Source of the DNA: Pseudomonas nitroreducens
Lineage (GTDB): Bacteria; Pseudomonadota; Gammaproteobacteria; Pseudomonadales; Pseudomonadaceae
Direction of reading: 5' to 3'
Assembly (NCBI RefSeq): GCF_014204515.1
Contig: NZ_JACHLI010000001.1
Span: 248,001-312,000, forward strand
Length of the DNA: 64,000 nt
The translations under genes and the position numbers were made by a program. The notes under the pieces were generated by a model, which saw only the letters and a list, made by a program, of their open reading frames with translations, made no database searches and was not told the DNA's origin. The first letter of the stretch is position 1. The number at the start of each line of letters is the position of its first letter. Positions 1-7,989 of this stretch are shown here, in pieces.

Positions 1-22
1 CTCCACCAGGTGATGCTCGGCC

Positions 23-379
23 TTAAAGGCCGAGACGGGTGAGTTCCAGGGTGATGCCCTTCGCCTGGTTGCGGGCGGAACCGGCTCGACCGCCGTGCAT
101 AGCGCAGGCTTCGTCTTCGCATCCTTCCAGGCCGTTGAAGGAAGCCAGGGTGTAGTCGGCAACGCTGTCGATGCGGTCGGCGAGTTCCTTCAGCGCGGGA
201 TCTGCGGCCACTGCATCTCGAGTGGCAGATCGGGCGTTGACGATAGACTTCTCCATCGCCAGTCCTTCTTCGCGTGGAACCGGGCACCAGGTCACATCTG
301 CGGTGAGGTGCTTGTCGACCAGGGTGGTGATCGAGTTGACCATGGCTTTGGCCAGGGCGGCGAATTGAAGCTTGTCCAT
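23..379 (-). CDS. Hypothetical protein, 118 aa
   Basis: I do not recognise this protein. Reading leftwards, it starts at an ATG (377-379) preceded by AGGAGAG, so the longer upstream reading frame is not needed. The protein is helical and charged, with a Cys/His-rich patch near the C-terminus (GCEDEACAMHGG) that might bind a metal. It lies last in the leftward block 23-3550, downstream of the Lar-like gene. Confidence 0.75.
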   Translation of the reverse strand: MDKLQFAALAKAMVNSITTLVDKHLTADVTWCPVPREEGLAMEKSIVNARSATRDAVAADPALKELADRIDSVADYTLASFNGLEGCEDEACAMHGGRAGSARNQAKGITLELTRLGL

Positions 380-396
380 GGGTCTCTCCTTGAGCG

Positions 397-630
397 TCAG
401 GACTGAGGGGTTGGGTTGTGCTTCTTGAAGTCGGAGACTGCAGTCTCCCAGGTCTCTACGGCTTCCCTGCGGGTGAACATCGGGTGGCCACTGACATGCT
501 TGGTGGTCACCAGAGGGGCTATTTTCGGGCACTTAAAGACCCACAGCCGGCCATTCCTAACTGGCTGAGGTTCCGCGCCGCAGGCCGGGCAGGGTGAGAG
601 CTTTGGTTTAAGGGGCATCTTGCTAGCCAT
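397..630 (-). CDS. Lar-like zinc-ribbon protein, 77 aa
   Basis: The N-terminal LSPCPACG, a following Trp-Val-Phe-x-Cys and the C-terminal EAVETWE match the layout of restriction-alleviation (Lar-like) phage zinc ribbons: CPxCG, then a hydrophobic strand with Cys, then EAxxxWN. The second half of the zinc site is degenerate, with only one Cys in FKCPK. Lar of the Rac prophage modulates EcoKI restriction; a similar anti-restriction role here is inference. It starts 3 nt after the stop of the preceding gene. A second ATG four codons in is an alternative start. Confidence 0.6.
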   Translation of the reverse strand: MASKMPLKPKLSPCPACGAEPQPVRNGRLWVFKCPKIAPLVTTKHVSGHPMFTRREAVETWETAVSDFKKHNPTPQS

Positions 631-633
631 GGG

Positions 634-1137
634 CTATTCCGGGCTCTTGGAGAGAAGGAACTGCAGCATTTCCTCAGTACTGCGCATTGCCTTCGGCTTC
701 TGACCGCAGTTGAGCAGGCGAAGATCGTAGCCAATCCCGGCCTTGGTCAGTCGCAGTTCCGGCTTCTGGGAGTCTGGATTCGTGTGGGAGTCGGCGTTGT
801 AGTGCTTGATATCGATAGACTCGTCTTCTCCACCAGGGGTGGCTACAAGACCACCAGCAACAGCGGCTCGCACCAGGAGCTCAACATGCATCGGCAATTC
901 CTGGATGACCTGATCCAGGTATGCATCAGGTACTCGCACAGGGGTCACCAGTCGTGGGCCTACTTGGTACGGCCGGGTGACCTCTTTCTCGTCGCTCCAA
1001 TGGTTCGAGCAGTCGAAGTGCCCCTGGATTTCGTCGCCGGCAACGTTCGGGATCGGAGGCACCCAGCGACCAACCATCCAGGGGCTACCTTGCTCAGCTA
1101 CGATCCAGTAGTAACCTTCTTTACGTTCGTCGCTCAT
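634..1137 (-). CDS. Hypothetical protein, 167 aa
   Basis: Unknown protein. It begins MSDERKEGYYWI after an AAGGAC Shine-Dalgarno. The N-terminal segment (YYWIVAEQGSPWMVGRW) is rich in aromatics, as in small beta-rich phage proteins annotated only as hypothetical. There is no membrane segment or signal peptide. It is followed by the Lar-like gene within 3 nt, so the two are very likely co-transcribed. Confidence 0.75.
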   Translation of the reverse strand: MSDERKEGYYWIVAEQGSPWMVGRWVPPIPNVAGDEIQGHFDCSNHWSDEKEVTRPYQVGPRLVTPVRVPDAYLDQVIQELPMHVELLVRAAVAGGLVATPGGEDESIDIKHYNADSHTNPDSQKPELRLTKAGIGYDLRLLNCGQKPKAMRSTEEMLQFLLSKSPE

Positions 1138-1186
1138 CGTTGCGTCCTTTGCATGGTGGGGCGTCGCAGCTTAACTGCCGGCCAGG

Positions 1187-1420
1187 TTAAACAGAAATAC
1201 CAGGGCTGGCCTTCAGATTCTGCGTCCACAACCAGACCAGCAGATCCTCGAGGTCGACAGTCTGTTCCCAGCGCTCACCACCAGAACTGAACTTGAGCCT
1301 CCAGCGGTCGCCGCAGAATTCGTGTCCGGCTAGATCCGTCGCATCAGGTAATTGGACGTTGCTGTTGAGATAGGCCTTCAGCAGGTCAGTGAAATCCAGG
1401 GAATTAAGGATCGTGCTCAT
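1187..1420 (-). CDS. Hypothetical protein, 77 aa
   Basis: Unknown small protein. Its ATG overlaps the stop of the upstream HTH gene (ATGA, 1417-1420), so it is translationally coupled to it. The body reads as a short beta/alpha protein with conserved-looking Trp residues (DRWRLKF, GERWEQTV, LLVWLWTQ). Confidence 0.75.
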   Translation of the reverse strand: MSTILNSLDFTDLLKAYLNSNVQLPDATDLAGHEFCGDRWRLKFSSGGERWEQTVDLEDLLVWLWTQNLKASPGISV

Positions 1421-1710
1421 GCGTCATCCTTGGTCTTTGAAGCACTGTAGTAGGGCAGAAGCTCCAAGACAGTGTGGTTCAGCTGATTGAGCTGGCGTTC
1501 ATCACGCCAGAAGTGGTTGTTGGGCAGGCCAGCCTCGCGACAGGCTTCTGCTTTGGAGATGCCGTCGATGAAGTGGCGACGAAGGGCCTGCTTGGCCTCC
1601 TCCTTCGTGATCTTGCAGCGGTCAATCAGCGCATTCAGGTGCTCGGGAGTAATGTTCCCGTGCGAGATGAGGTGCTCATCAGGGATCTCGCCCTTTGTTC
1701 TCTTGGCCAT
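1417..1710 (-). CDS. TrfB/KorA-like helix-turn-helix protein, 97 aa
   Basis: The central segment (ITKEEAKQALRRHFIDG, then ISKAEACREAGLPNNHFWR) has the layout of KorA/TrfB and PapB-type plasmid regulators: helix, 'G-x-S/K-x-x-E-A' turn, recognition helix. Those proteins repress plasmid maintenance or adhesin operons. A regulatory role on this replicon, possibly on one of the repeated operators, is inference. ATG start with AGGAGCT just upstream. It is coupled to the downstream 77-aa gene. Confidence 0.6.
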   Translation of the reverse strand: MAKRTKGEIPDEHLISHGNITPEHLNALIDRCKITKEEAKQALRRHFIDGISKAEACREAGLPNNHFWRDERQLNQLNHTVLELLPYYSASKTKDDA

Positions 1711-1755
1711 AGGAGCTCCAGGAAGGGCCCTGTAGGTCAGGGCCCTGGTATCGGG

Positions 1756-2142
1756 TTAGAGTTTGGCCAGAACGGCCAGGAACGCGGTTTTTTCGGCCTC
1801 AGTGCCGTCAGTCATGAGGGCTTGCGGCCCGACATGCTGTCCGGATTCGCGCGCCGCGCTGTAAACCCCGTTCAGAACGGCAAGAAGTCGCTCGACCTTA
1901 GGATCGCCGGCCAGGCTCACTTCAGAGGTGTCGCCCTCGAAGGAATCGCCAGTGGCGGGGTTGAGAAGCTTGATCCAGGGGAGCGCTTCTTCATCATGCG
2001 ACTCGCAGTCGATGGTGATCCCTACGATCTGACACTCGCCGTCATACTTCTCGTAGGCGGAGTAGCTCGATTTGAACTGAGCGCTCAGGCTCATTGCGTC
2101 TTGAGCGGCAGCTTCGCAGATCTCTTGCCAGGTGGTGGTCAT
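1756..2142 (-). CDS. Hypothetical protein, 128 aa
   Basis: Unknown protein starting MTTTWQEICEAAAQDAMSL. The ATG at 2142 is preceded by GGAGTG, and the longer open frame would run back through the class B dyad at 2176-2199, so the short form is chosen. It is acidic, with no membrane segment. It is the first gene behind the class B operator and probably regulated by it. Confidence 0.8.
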   Translation of the reverse strand: MTTTWQEICEAAAQDAMSLSAQFKSSYSAYEKYDGECQIVGITIDCESHDEEALPWIKLLNPATGDSFEGDTSEVSLAGDPKVERLLAVLNGVYSAARESGQHVGPQALMTDGTEAEKTAFLAVLAKL

Positions 2143-2152
2143 GCCTGCACTC

Positions 2153-2205
2153 CGTGTGCTTTGACTGATGGAATGGATACTACACGAAACTGTAGTATCT
2201 GCCAA
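2153..2205 (-). promoter_or_regulatory. Class B operator/promoter upstream of the 128-aa gene
   Basis: A perfect dyad with 8-bp arms GATACTAC and GTAGTATC spans 2176-2199. Read leftwards, a -35-like TTGGCA lies 17 bp before TAGTAT, so the dyad fills the promoter spacer and -10. The same arms recur at 41604, 43554, 47379 and 55032. Confidence 0.6.
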
Positions 2206-2228
2206 GGCAATTTCCACCAAAAGGCGGT

Positions 2229-2603
2229 TTAAGTCGCTTCGTCGACAACGAGATCCTGGGCTTCGTCCCATTGATCGATTGGGACAAAGCCCATCGAATC
2301 AGCAACCTTCATCGCAACCCGAGGGGAGCCCTTCTTCAGCAGGTATGCTGCTGCACCTGCGCAGAAGGCGTGGCGGCTACCAGCAACGACTTGGACGCGC
2401 TTTTCGCCATGATCCTCATCGAGCAAGGTCTTGTGGCAGATGAACGGCGTTTTGTCGTCCTCCAACAGCGTCTCTGCAATGGCCTTGAGTCGACCGGGGG
2501 CCAGCATATCGTGGTTGGTCTTGAGGAACGGGCAGCCAGGGCAGGGCGTCTTGAGCCTGAGGAATTGCTTCAGGCTCGACTCCAGATCGTGATCCTTTCT
2601 CAC
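2229..2603 (-). CDS. Cys-rich DUF6283-like protein, 124 aa
   Basis: The spacing PCPGCPFLKTN ... TPFICHKT ... CAGAAAYLLKKG resembles small Cys-rich proteins of the DUF6283 type found in phages and plasmids, in which four to five conserved Cys/His probably bind a metal. No function is established. It starts at a GTG overlapping the stop of the DUF262 gene (GTGA), with GGAG upstream, so the two are translationally coupled. Confidence 0.65.
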   Translation of the reverse strand: MRKDHDLESSLKQFLRLKTPCPGCPFLKTNHDMLAPGRLKAIAETLLEDDKTPFICHKTLLDEDHGEKRVQVVAGSRHAFCAGAAAYLLKKGSPRVAMKVADSMGFVPIDQWDEAQDLVVDEAT

Positions 2604-3142
2604 AGCGTTGCGAACTCCGATTCAAGGTGCGCGGTACCGCCGTAGTTGTGGCGGTTGTATGCGTCTACGCAGAGCTGCTCGCTGTTGTAGTGAGTTTGAA
2701 TCCAAGCCCAGGGGATGCGGTAGAAGTGGGCGCGCTCACTCTCGGTCAGATCGCTCCACAGGTAGGCATTGCCGTCGGGTGCCGGAACCCGGAACTCGTC
2801 GTTGATGTACTTCTCCAGCGAGAGCAAGCGCTGCTGGGCATCAAGGACAATGCCGTCAATCTCTGGGTCGGTCTCGGACTCGTTAATCATGTAGGTGCCA
2901 AGACAGGCGCCCATGTAGATACTTTCGATGAAGCGAATCGCCTGCTCTTCAGTCCAGGTGTCTTTACGCTGCCACCGGGGGAGCTTGTAGCCCATGACCC
3001 GGCGGCCGGTATAGCCTTCCGCATCAAGGATTCTGTCCAGGCGTTCTTTGCCAGAAATCAGCGCGCTGATGGTGGTCTGCATCGTTTCGCCGTAGAAGAC
3101 GCGAACCGGGTGGCGGGGGAGAGGCTTCTGTCCGTTGCTCAT
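2600..3142 (-). CDS. Stand-alone DUF262 (GmrS/ParB-like fold) protein, 180 aa
   Basis: Shows the DUF262 N-terminal signature in order: LPRWQRKDTW (about residues 54-63), FIESIYMG (71-78), the catalytic-type LDAQQRLLSL (100-109, usually DGQQR) and a C-terminal YNRHNYGGT. In GmrSD/BrxU-type defence proteins this domain binds or hydrolyses nucleotides and is fused to DUF1524/HNH; here it stands alone. Two further orphans lie at 22082 and 23038. The DGQQR glycine is replaced by alanine. Function unknown; a role in defence or anti-defence is inference. Confidence 0.75.
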   Translation of the reverse strand: MSNGQKPLPRHPVRVFYGETMQTTISALISGKERLDRILDAEGYTGRRVMGYKLPRWQRKDTWTEEQAIRFIESIYMGACLGTYMINESETDPEIDGIVLDAQQRLLSLEKYINDEFRVPAPDGNAYLWSDLTESERAHFYRIPWAWIQTHYNSEQLCVDAYNRHNYGGTAHLESEFATL

Positions 3143-3145
3143 GCA

Positions 3146-3550
3146 TCAGTCCTTGAAGTTCATGCCAGTCTGCTCTGCGAGCTTGGCAAGGAAAACGTCA
3201 TCTGGGATGGCCAGGAATTCCATCAAGCCGGTAGGCAGAGTGAGTTTCTTGGCCTCAATGCCGTCGTATTCGGCATCCGTCTCAGCAGGGTGGAATACAC
3301 CATGCGGTGCCTCCGGATCATTCTGCATCCATCTGCGCACCCGGTAATCGATGATGAGGTCGCCAACGACAACCCAGTAGTGCGGACGTACAACGTGATT
3401 ACCCAGAGTGACGATGCCGCTGAAGAGCTGGCAGCTGACCCCAAGAGTGGTCAGCCGGTGAACGATCTGGTGGCTCAGGCCGTCGCACTCCAGGTGCGTG
3501 AGAGCGTCCAGGTCTTTCACCATTTCTTCGAGGTTGGCCTTGGTCGTCAC
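3146..3550 (-). CDS. Hypothetical protein, possible transglutaminase-like fold, 134 aa
   Basis: A GTG start is chosen because AAGGAAAGGA lies just upstream and the longer frame has no ribosome site. ECDGLSHQIVHRL followed later by RPHYWVVVGDLIIDYRVR has the Cys ... His ... Asp order of transglutaminase/NlpC-like papain folds. That resemblance is by eye and weak. The stop lies 3 nt from the DUF262 start, so it belongs to the same operon. Confidence 0.6.
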   Translation of the reverse strand: MTTKANLEEMVKDLDALTHLECDGLSHQIVHRLTTLGVSCQLFSGIVTLGNHVVRPHYWVVVGDLIIDYRVRRWMQNDPEAPHGVFHPAETDAEYDGIEAKKLTLPTGLMEFLAIPDDVFLAKLAEQTGMNFKD

Positions 3551-3669
3551 GGGCGCTTCCTTTCCTTGACAGGGTGGGGTATAGGTGCGAGCATAAGTGC
3601 ATTGAATGCACTTGTCAATCGAGCGTAAGCCAGTGACAACGGGCATTTCAGCATTTTCTTGGGGTTGGA

Positions 3670-3936
3670 ATGAGCCTACAAGAGCACTTGGATGTGGAGC
3701 CTATCGCGCAGGTCTTGGACGAGATGGCCAAAAACCTGGAAGATCGCGCTGCAGAAGTTCGCCGAAAGGCTGCAGAGCTCCGTGAAACCAAGGATCTCGA
3801 CAGCATCGAAGAGGCCCTGCAGGTAGCGGTAGGCGTGCCTGGGCTTCGTGCCGACCTGGTGGTCAAAGTTCCGTTGCGACAAATCAATCGTGCTCATGAG
3901 AAAGCAATCGAAGAGGAGCGTTCGAAGAATGGCTGA
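3670..3936 (+). CDS. Hypothetical coiled-coil protein, 88 aa
   Basis: Unknown, highly charged and predicted helical (AKNLEDRAAEVRRKAAELRE), so probably a short coiled coil. First gene of a rightward pair diverging from 3550. Its end overlaps the start of the next gene (ATGGCTGA). Confidence 0.7.
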   Translation: MSLQEHLDVEPIAQVLDEMAKNLEDRAAEVRRKAAELRETKDLDSIEEALQVAVGVPGLRADLVVKVPLRQINRAHEKAIEEERSKNG

Positions 3937-4234
3937 TCTGAACGGTATGCGCCCGATGCAACAATCGGGCATGACCATCAACACCATGCCCAGCTGGGAT
4001 TTCTCGGCCGGCGGCCAATACGCCTGGCGCGAGGGCGAGGATCGCGAAGCGTTCCTGCAGGCCTTCCAGAACGAGTGCAAAAGTTTCGACGCCGTCGGCG
4101 TGACCGTTGGTGTCCTTCGCGAGGGGCTGGTCTACTCCGCCGCCCAAGGCAAAGCCGTGCGCTCGAGCATCCTGGCAACCGGCGGGGCGGGTCGTAAGGT
4201 CGTGTACGCCAAAATGGAACTCAAGCGCCGATAG
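3929..4234 (+). CDS. Hypothetical protein, 101 aa
   Basis: Unknown protein beginning MADLNGMRPMQQ. The ATG overlaps the end of the preceding gene by 8 nt, which fixes the start. The second half (VTVGVLREGLVYSAAQGKAVR) looks like a compact beta-rich domain. It ends in front of a bidirectional terminator. Confidence 0.75.
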   Translation: MADLNGMRPMQQSGMTINTMPSWDFSAGGQYAWREGEDREAFLQAFQNECKSFDAVGVTVGVLREGLVYSAAQGKAVRSSILATGGAGRKVVYAKMELKRR

Positions 4235-4251
4235 GGCGCAGGGTCAAAGAA

Positions 4252-4278
4252 AACGGGCGCCTCGGCGCCCGTTTTTCC
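4252..4278. terminator. Bidirectional rho-independent terminator
   Basis: The stem ACGGGCGC/GCGCCCGT with a short CTC G loop, flanked by AAAA and TTTTT, lies between the convergent genes ending at 4234 and 4293. Confidence 0.85.
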
Positions 4279-4292
4279 TTCTGGAGTAGCTG

Positions 4293-4856
4293 CTACTTGC
4301 TGAGCAGGCAGGTCGCCGGGAATCGCTCGGCGACGGAGAGACGCAGGCGTGCGTTTTCCTCCGGGGTGTTTTTGCTCGACCAGACGGTCTCCTGGCAGAG
4401 AACCTTCGGTTGAATGGTCTGGTATTGGAACGGGCCGTCAGCGTTGGGGTTGCGCTGACGCCAGCCAAGGATTGCCGACATGAATTTCAGGCCGTGTTCG
4501 TTGGTTTCCGACTCAGCCTTCTCAGCCGGCGACTGGAAGTAAGGCTCCTGCTGGATAGTGATCACCTGGATGACCTCGAGGGAGCTATCGACAGTCACGT
4601 CGTAGTCCTTGGCGATGGAGGCCGGATCGATCACCGAAAGGTTGAGGCTACCCAGATAAGATCCGCTATCACACGTGGAGTAGCCCTTCCGAAGTACTTT
4701 CCCGCCGTGCAGGAACTGAACTTCGGCGGTGCTCATCTGTGCCCAGTGCACTTGCCGGGTAAATTCGGTCTCTTGGGGCTCGCCACCGACGTGTTTGAAG
4801 TCAACAAACGTCTCATCGGAGATCAGGGTGATCGGAGCGTAGACGACAGTGGACAT
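4293..4856 (-). CDS. Hypothetical protein, 187 aa
   Basis: Unknown protein beginning MSTVVYAPITLISDETFVDF. The ATG at 4856 has an excellent CAGGAGG site; the much longer open frame upstream overlaps two real genes and is rejected. It is soluble, without signal peptide. It is last in the leftward run 6008 to 4293. Confidence 0.8.
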   Translation of the reverse strand: MSTVVYAPITLISDETFVDFKHVGGEPQETEFTRQVHWAQMSTAEVQFLHGGKVLRKGYSTCDSGSYLGSLNLSVIDPASIAKDYDVTVDSSLEVIQVITIQQEPYFQSPAEKAESETNEHGLKFMSAILGWRQRNPNADGPFQYQTIQPKVLCQETVWSSKNTPEENARLRLSVAERFPATCLLSK

Positions 4857-4884
4857 AAAGCCTCCTGGCTGTGAAAAGGGCCGC

Positions 4885-5091
4885 TCAGCGGCCCTTGGGG
4901 TACACGTGGAAGATGTTCTCGCCGGCCTGCTCGACACGGTAGCCCCGGCGCTGCGCTGCCGGAATGGTCGAGCCATGGAACAGGGCCTGCGCCCCGGTCT
5001 CCACAACTGCGTAGGGCGTTTCGCCGGGCTCAAGGTGCTTAGCCTTTTTGGCCAGAACCGTCTCCAGGACGTTGAGGTTTGCTTTGGCCAT
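4885..5091 (-). CDS. Hypothetical protein, 68 aa
   Basis: Unknown small basic protein (MAKANLNVLETVLAKKAK...). AGGAGGGG precedes the ATG. The C-terminal GYRVEQAGENIFHVYPKGR looks like a small beta hairpin. It lies between two unknown genes of the same leftward operon. Confidence 0.75.
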   Translation of the reverse strand: MAKANLNVLETVLAKKAKHLEPGETPYAVVETGAQALFHGSTIPAAQRRGYRVEQAGENIFHVYPKGR

Positions 5092-5109
5092 TTCCCCTCC
5101 TGGGATTGG

Positions 5110-5355
5110 TCAGTTGATGCCTGCTTTGCCGATACGCCAGAACAGGTATGCGTTGCGAGGCACCGGGCTGGTGAAGACACCCTTCTGATCAGTGCCGAAG
5201 CACATCTCCCAGACTCCTTCGAGCTGCTCGGGTGTGAGGTTGCGGAACTGCGGGTAGTCATCCAGAGCCTGTGCCTTGAGGAGCTGCAGAAACTCTTCGC
5301 GCTCGCCAGGCCTTTCGGGCCCGAGCGAGTGCAATATCTCGGAAAAGGAAGGCAT
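5110..5355 (-). CDS. Hypothetical protein, 81 aa
   Basis: Unknown helical protein. Its start codon shares a base with the stop of the upstream 217-aa gene, showing translational coupling. LTPEQLEGVWEMCFG suggests a small helical bundle. Confidence 0.75.
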   Translation of the reverse strand: MPSFSEILHSLGPERPGEREEFLQLLKAQALDDYPQFRNLTPEQLEGVWEMCFGTDQKGVFTSPVPRNAYLFWRIGKAGIN

Positions 5356-6008
5356 CAGGCCTCCAGAGTTTGGAGCGCTTGCATGGCCGATTCCTTGAAC
5401 AGGCTCATCGGCATGAAATGGCTCAGGTTAGTGGCTTCGACAAATTCCATCGTTTGCTGGCCGTAGGAGGGGAAGAAGAAGTTCTTGCCCTTCAGCTGGC
5501 CAATGTGAAACTGGCCGGCCTGGTCAATCACCAGGATGTCTTCAGTCCGGCCGGGCTGCACGGAAGACGAGAACGACACCCAGGACGCAGACGCGTCGCG
5601 GACATCGGAGGTCGGCAGGGCGAACCAGCCAATCATTCGGCTCACGGCCAGACTGGCGACCTCGTTCTGACCGTAGGCGGGGAATTGAACCTCGTCCTGG
5701 TCATTGAGCGAGCCAACGTGGAGATTCATCCCACAGCCGATCTCGACCCAGACGCAGAGCTGGCCATCCTGGGGAAGAACGCCAGACGAGAGCTGGATGA
5801 GTTCGGGCTTGAAGTGCTTGCCGGCGCCGAGCAGGCGGCTGACGGTGTTGGCAACATCTTCGAGCTTCTCGGCGGGGGAACGGGCGCCGCGCAGCATCAT
5901 CGCGAACCCACGAAGCATGTCGCCGTGGTCGTCGGCCAGAACGGCTTGGGCGACAGCGCCCTGGTTCTGAACGACAGCAGCTGCTTTATGGGTGGTAATG
6001 GCGATCAT
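5355..6008 (-). CDS. Hypothetical protein, 217 aa
   Basis: Unknown protein, MIAITTHKAAAVVQNQ.... The ATG at 6008 follows GGAGGG; the longer frame would run through the class C dyad and the class A promoter and is rejected. The N-terminal third is helical, the rest beta-rich (LCVWVEIGCGMNLHVGSL, GQFHIGQLKGKNFFF). First gene of the leftward operon behind the class C dyad. Confidence 0.8.
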   Translation of the reverse strand: MIAITTHKAAAVVQNQGAVAQAVLADDHGDMLRGFAMMLRGARSPAEKLEDVANTVSRLLGAGKHFKPELIQLSSGVLPQDGQLCVWVEIGCGMNLHVGSLNDQDEVQFPAYGQNEVASLAVSRMIGWFALPTSDVRDASASWVSFSSSVQPGRTEDILVIDQAGQFHIGQLKGKNFFFPSYGQQTMEFVEATNLSHFMPMSLFKESAMQALQTLEA

Positions 6009-6028
6009 GGCGGTGCCCTCCGTAGGCT

Positions 6029-6045
6029 GTATGGTTGTAGTATAC
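6029..6045 (-). promoter_or_regulatory. Class C 17-bp dyad
   Basis: GTATGGT, two bases, then TAGTATAC: an imperfect dyad also found at 19855, 38160 and 53697. Read leftwards it contains TATACT, a plausible -10 for the gene starting at 6008. Confidence 0.5.
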
Positions 6046-6086
6046 ACTGAGATTGCGAGCTGAACAGTCCTTTTTGTGGTTATTGC

Positions 6087-6128
6087 TGCTTTATAGTTCT
6101 TGACCACTGGCGAACTATAGAGCACACT
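6087..6128 (+). promoter_or_regulatory. Class A operator/promoter
   Basis: Arms TGCTTTATAGTTC (6087-6099) and GAACTATAGAGCA (6112-6124) form a 38-bp dyad. Read rightwards, TTGACC (6100-6105), a 17-bp spacer and CACACT (6123-6128) make the promoter for the gene at 6199. Confidence 0.65.
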
Positions 6129-6198
6129 CAGCCCAATCTGCTTAGTGTGACTGAGCAAGGCAATCGCTACTGCCCGTAGGGCCTACAAGGAGTTCGGC

Positions 6199-6396
6199 AT
6201 GCTGGTGAGCATGAAGCTTGATGAAGAGTTCGGGGTTTCCATCAAGGAAGCTCATTTGAAGGATGAGGGCTCCAAACGCCTGTCCTTTGAGTACGGGAAC
6301 AACTCCCAGAGTGTCACCCTCAACAAAGCCCAGGCTGAGCTGGTCGCGAAGGCTCTGATCCAGGGCTTCGATCTGGATATCGGAGCACTGAAATGA
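6199..6396 (+). CDS. Hypothetical protein, 65 aa
   Basis: Unknown small protein (MLVSMKLDEEFGVSIKEAH...). AAGGAG lies 6 nt before the ATG. First gene of the rightward operon 6199-7858, driven by the class A promoter at 6087. Its stop overlaps the next start (ATGA). Confidence 0.75.
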   Translation: MLVSMKLDEEFGVSIKEAHLKDEGSKRLSFEYGNNSQSVTLNKAQAELVAKALIQGFDLDIGALK

Positions 6397-6839
6397 AAAA
6401 AGCTGAAGTCGACTACCCGATCTACCTGCTGAATCGCCTCCCTGGCGGCCCGCAATCGCTCGTTTGCGTCGCCGGCCCAGAGCACGCGGTTGAGATCGTG
6501 GAAACGACCGATCCTCATAACATTGACCCTCTGGGGTTCCACTTCCGTATTCACCGTACCAAGGCGACGGTGAAGAGTCGCATGTCCGGTGGTCAGCGCG
6601 TCACCAAGGATGAATGGCGCAAACACGCCATAATGCTGATGATGCTCCATCTGCAGGGCGTTGATGATCTGATAACCCTTTGCGACATGGCCCGCCGGGA
6701 TTTTCGTATCCACGAGCTGGATCGCCCGGATTACAGCAGCGTTATCCCAATGCTCACCAGCTCGAACCTGCGCGGGCATACTCGCATGATGATCAAACAT
6801 CGTCTCGAGGGCGGCGCCGCAAAGGGGCTTCTCTCGTAA
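6393..6839 (+). CDS. Hypothetical protein, 148 aa
   Basis: Unknown. The start overlaps the preceding stop by 4 nt. The middle is helical (KHAIMLMMLHLQGVDDLITLCDMARRDF), the N-terminus beta-like. No membrane segment. Part of the class A-driven operon. Confidence 0.75.
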   Translation: MKKAEVDYPIYLLNRLPGGPQSLVCVAGPEHAVEIVETTDPHNIDPLGFHFRIHRTKATVKSRMSGGQRVTKDEWRKHAIMLMMLHLQGVDDLITLCDMARRDFRIHELDRPDYSSVIPMLTSSNLRGHTRMMIKHRLEGGAAKGLLS

Positions 6840-6876
6840 TCGTCTACCATTGCCATGCATCAGCAAGGAGCTGCCC

Positions 6877-7266
6877 ATGGAAAAGAAATACCCGATTACC
6901 ATCAAGTTCAGCGATGTCGAGATCGCCATCCTCATGCATCGCCTCACGGTTCTCAGGGACGGCTCGCTGGAGGATGTTTTCGAGGACGAACCCGGCGAGG
7001 AGCCGCGAAACTTCGACATGGAAGCTGGCAAGGCCTTCTGTGAAGCCGCGATCCAAGTCTTCGATGGCGGCGGCAAAGCTCTCACCATCGAAAGCGAAAC
7101 AGCAGAAGATGTGATCGTCGAATGCCTGGAAGGTTCTACCTACGCGGGCGCCATCATTGGCCTGGTCGAGGATGATGAGGCGGCTGAATCCGTCAAGGCC
7201 GTGAAGAAGTTCGCTCGCCGTCTTGAAAAAGTCCTGGGTTGCGAGATCATCGAAATCACGTACTGA
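6877..7266 (+). CDS. Hypothetical protein, paralogue of the next gene, 129 aa
   Basis: Starts at MEKKYPITIKFSD, with CAAGGAG in front. Shares with the following gene a helical N-terminus (LMHRLTVLRDGSLEDVFED), the core VIVECLEGST and the C-terminal FARRLEKVLGCEIIEIT, so the two are a tandem duplication. Acidic, soluble, unknown function. Its stop overlaps the next start (TGATG). Confidence 0.8.
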   Translation: MEKKYPITIKFSDVEIAILMHRLTVLRDGSLEDVFEDEPGEEPRNFDMEAGKAFCEAAIQVFDGGGKALTIESETAEDVIVECLEGSTYAGAIIGLVEDDEAAESVKAVKKFARRLEKVLGCEIIEITY

Positions 7267-7652
7267 TGGAATCGATGATGAAACCGCTGCTCCCTGTCGA
7301 GCTGAAGCTCACCCCCACCGAGAAGTCCATCCTGGAGCATCGCCTCGATGCTCTCCAGGACGGTGGCCTGGAAGACATCTACGAGGATGACGACACGTTC
7401 GATGTCAAGGCAGGGCTGGCCTTTGTAGACGGTGCGTTGGACACCTTCAGGGCCGGCGGCAAGGCCCTGATGGTCGACACACCGGCTGCTGTCGAAGTCA
7501 TAGTCGAATGCCTGGAAGGTTCCACCTGGTGTGGATGCCTGACCGGGAATGTCAAATCGCCTGACATGCGGTCTGCTAAACGCAAGATGAAGGCGTTCGC
7601 CAGGCGTCTGGAAGCTCTGTTTAACTGCGAAATTGCCGAGATGACTAGCTGA
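7266..7652 (+). CDS. Hypothetical protein, tandem paralogue, 128 aa
   Basis: Begins at the ATG of the TGATG overlap. LEHRLDALQDGGLEDIYED, VIVECLEGST and FARRLEALFNCEIAEMT align with the preceding protein. Divergence of the remainder shows the duplication is old. Also coupled by TGATG to the next gene. Confidence 0.8.
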   Translation: MESMMKPLLPVELKLTPTEKSILEHRLDALQDGGLEDIYEDDDTFDVKAGLAFVDGALDTFRAGGKALMVDTPAAVEVIVECLEGSTWCGCLTGNVKSPDMRSAKRKMKAFARRLEALFNCEIAEMTS

Positions 7653-7858
7653 TGATTTACAAGGAAGGCGTTTACCTAACCCATCCGACCTTCGGGCCAC
7701 CGACTGCACTGCGGAAAGTCCGCATAGCTGGAAGAATCGTCGAAGTTCTGGATGGGCTTGAGTACAAAGTGCCCGAGCAGGACAGGCGCAGGGGGTTTCA
7801 CCGGTTTACCCAGGCAGATTTCTTCTCGGTTAACACCATGGTGGGGCCGGCCAATTAG
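7652..7858 (+). CDS. Hypothetical protein, 68 aa
   Basis: Unknown small beta-rich protein (VRIAGRIVEVLDGLEYKV). Translationally coupled to the upstream paralogue pair by TGATG; last gene of the operon. Confidence 0.7.
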   Translation: MIYKEGVYLTHPTFGPPTALRKVRIAGRIVEVLDGLEYKVPEQDRRRGFHRFTQADFFSVNTMVGPAN

Positions 7859-7989
7859 CCTCATCAAGCCTCAAAGCAGATCGCCGGACTCCGGCGATTT
7901 GTCGTTTCTGGTGCCCTCGGATGAATTTCGGTGAAAATGAGCATGCCCTGAGGCTGCAACACGCGTATCCGCAAACTACGAGGATGGAG

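Noticed and set aside
4293..5261. Long leftward frame of 322 aa
   Set aside because: It overlaps two well-supported genes; only the part from 4856 has a ribosome site.
6087..6124. Class A dyads as RNA processing hairpins
   Set aside because: The tandem same-orientation version and the constant -35/-10 geometry fit DNA operator sites better than RNA stems.
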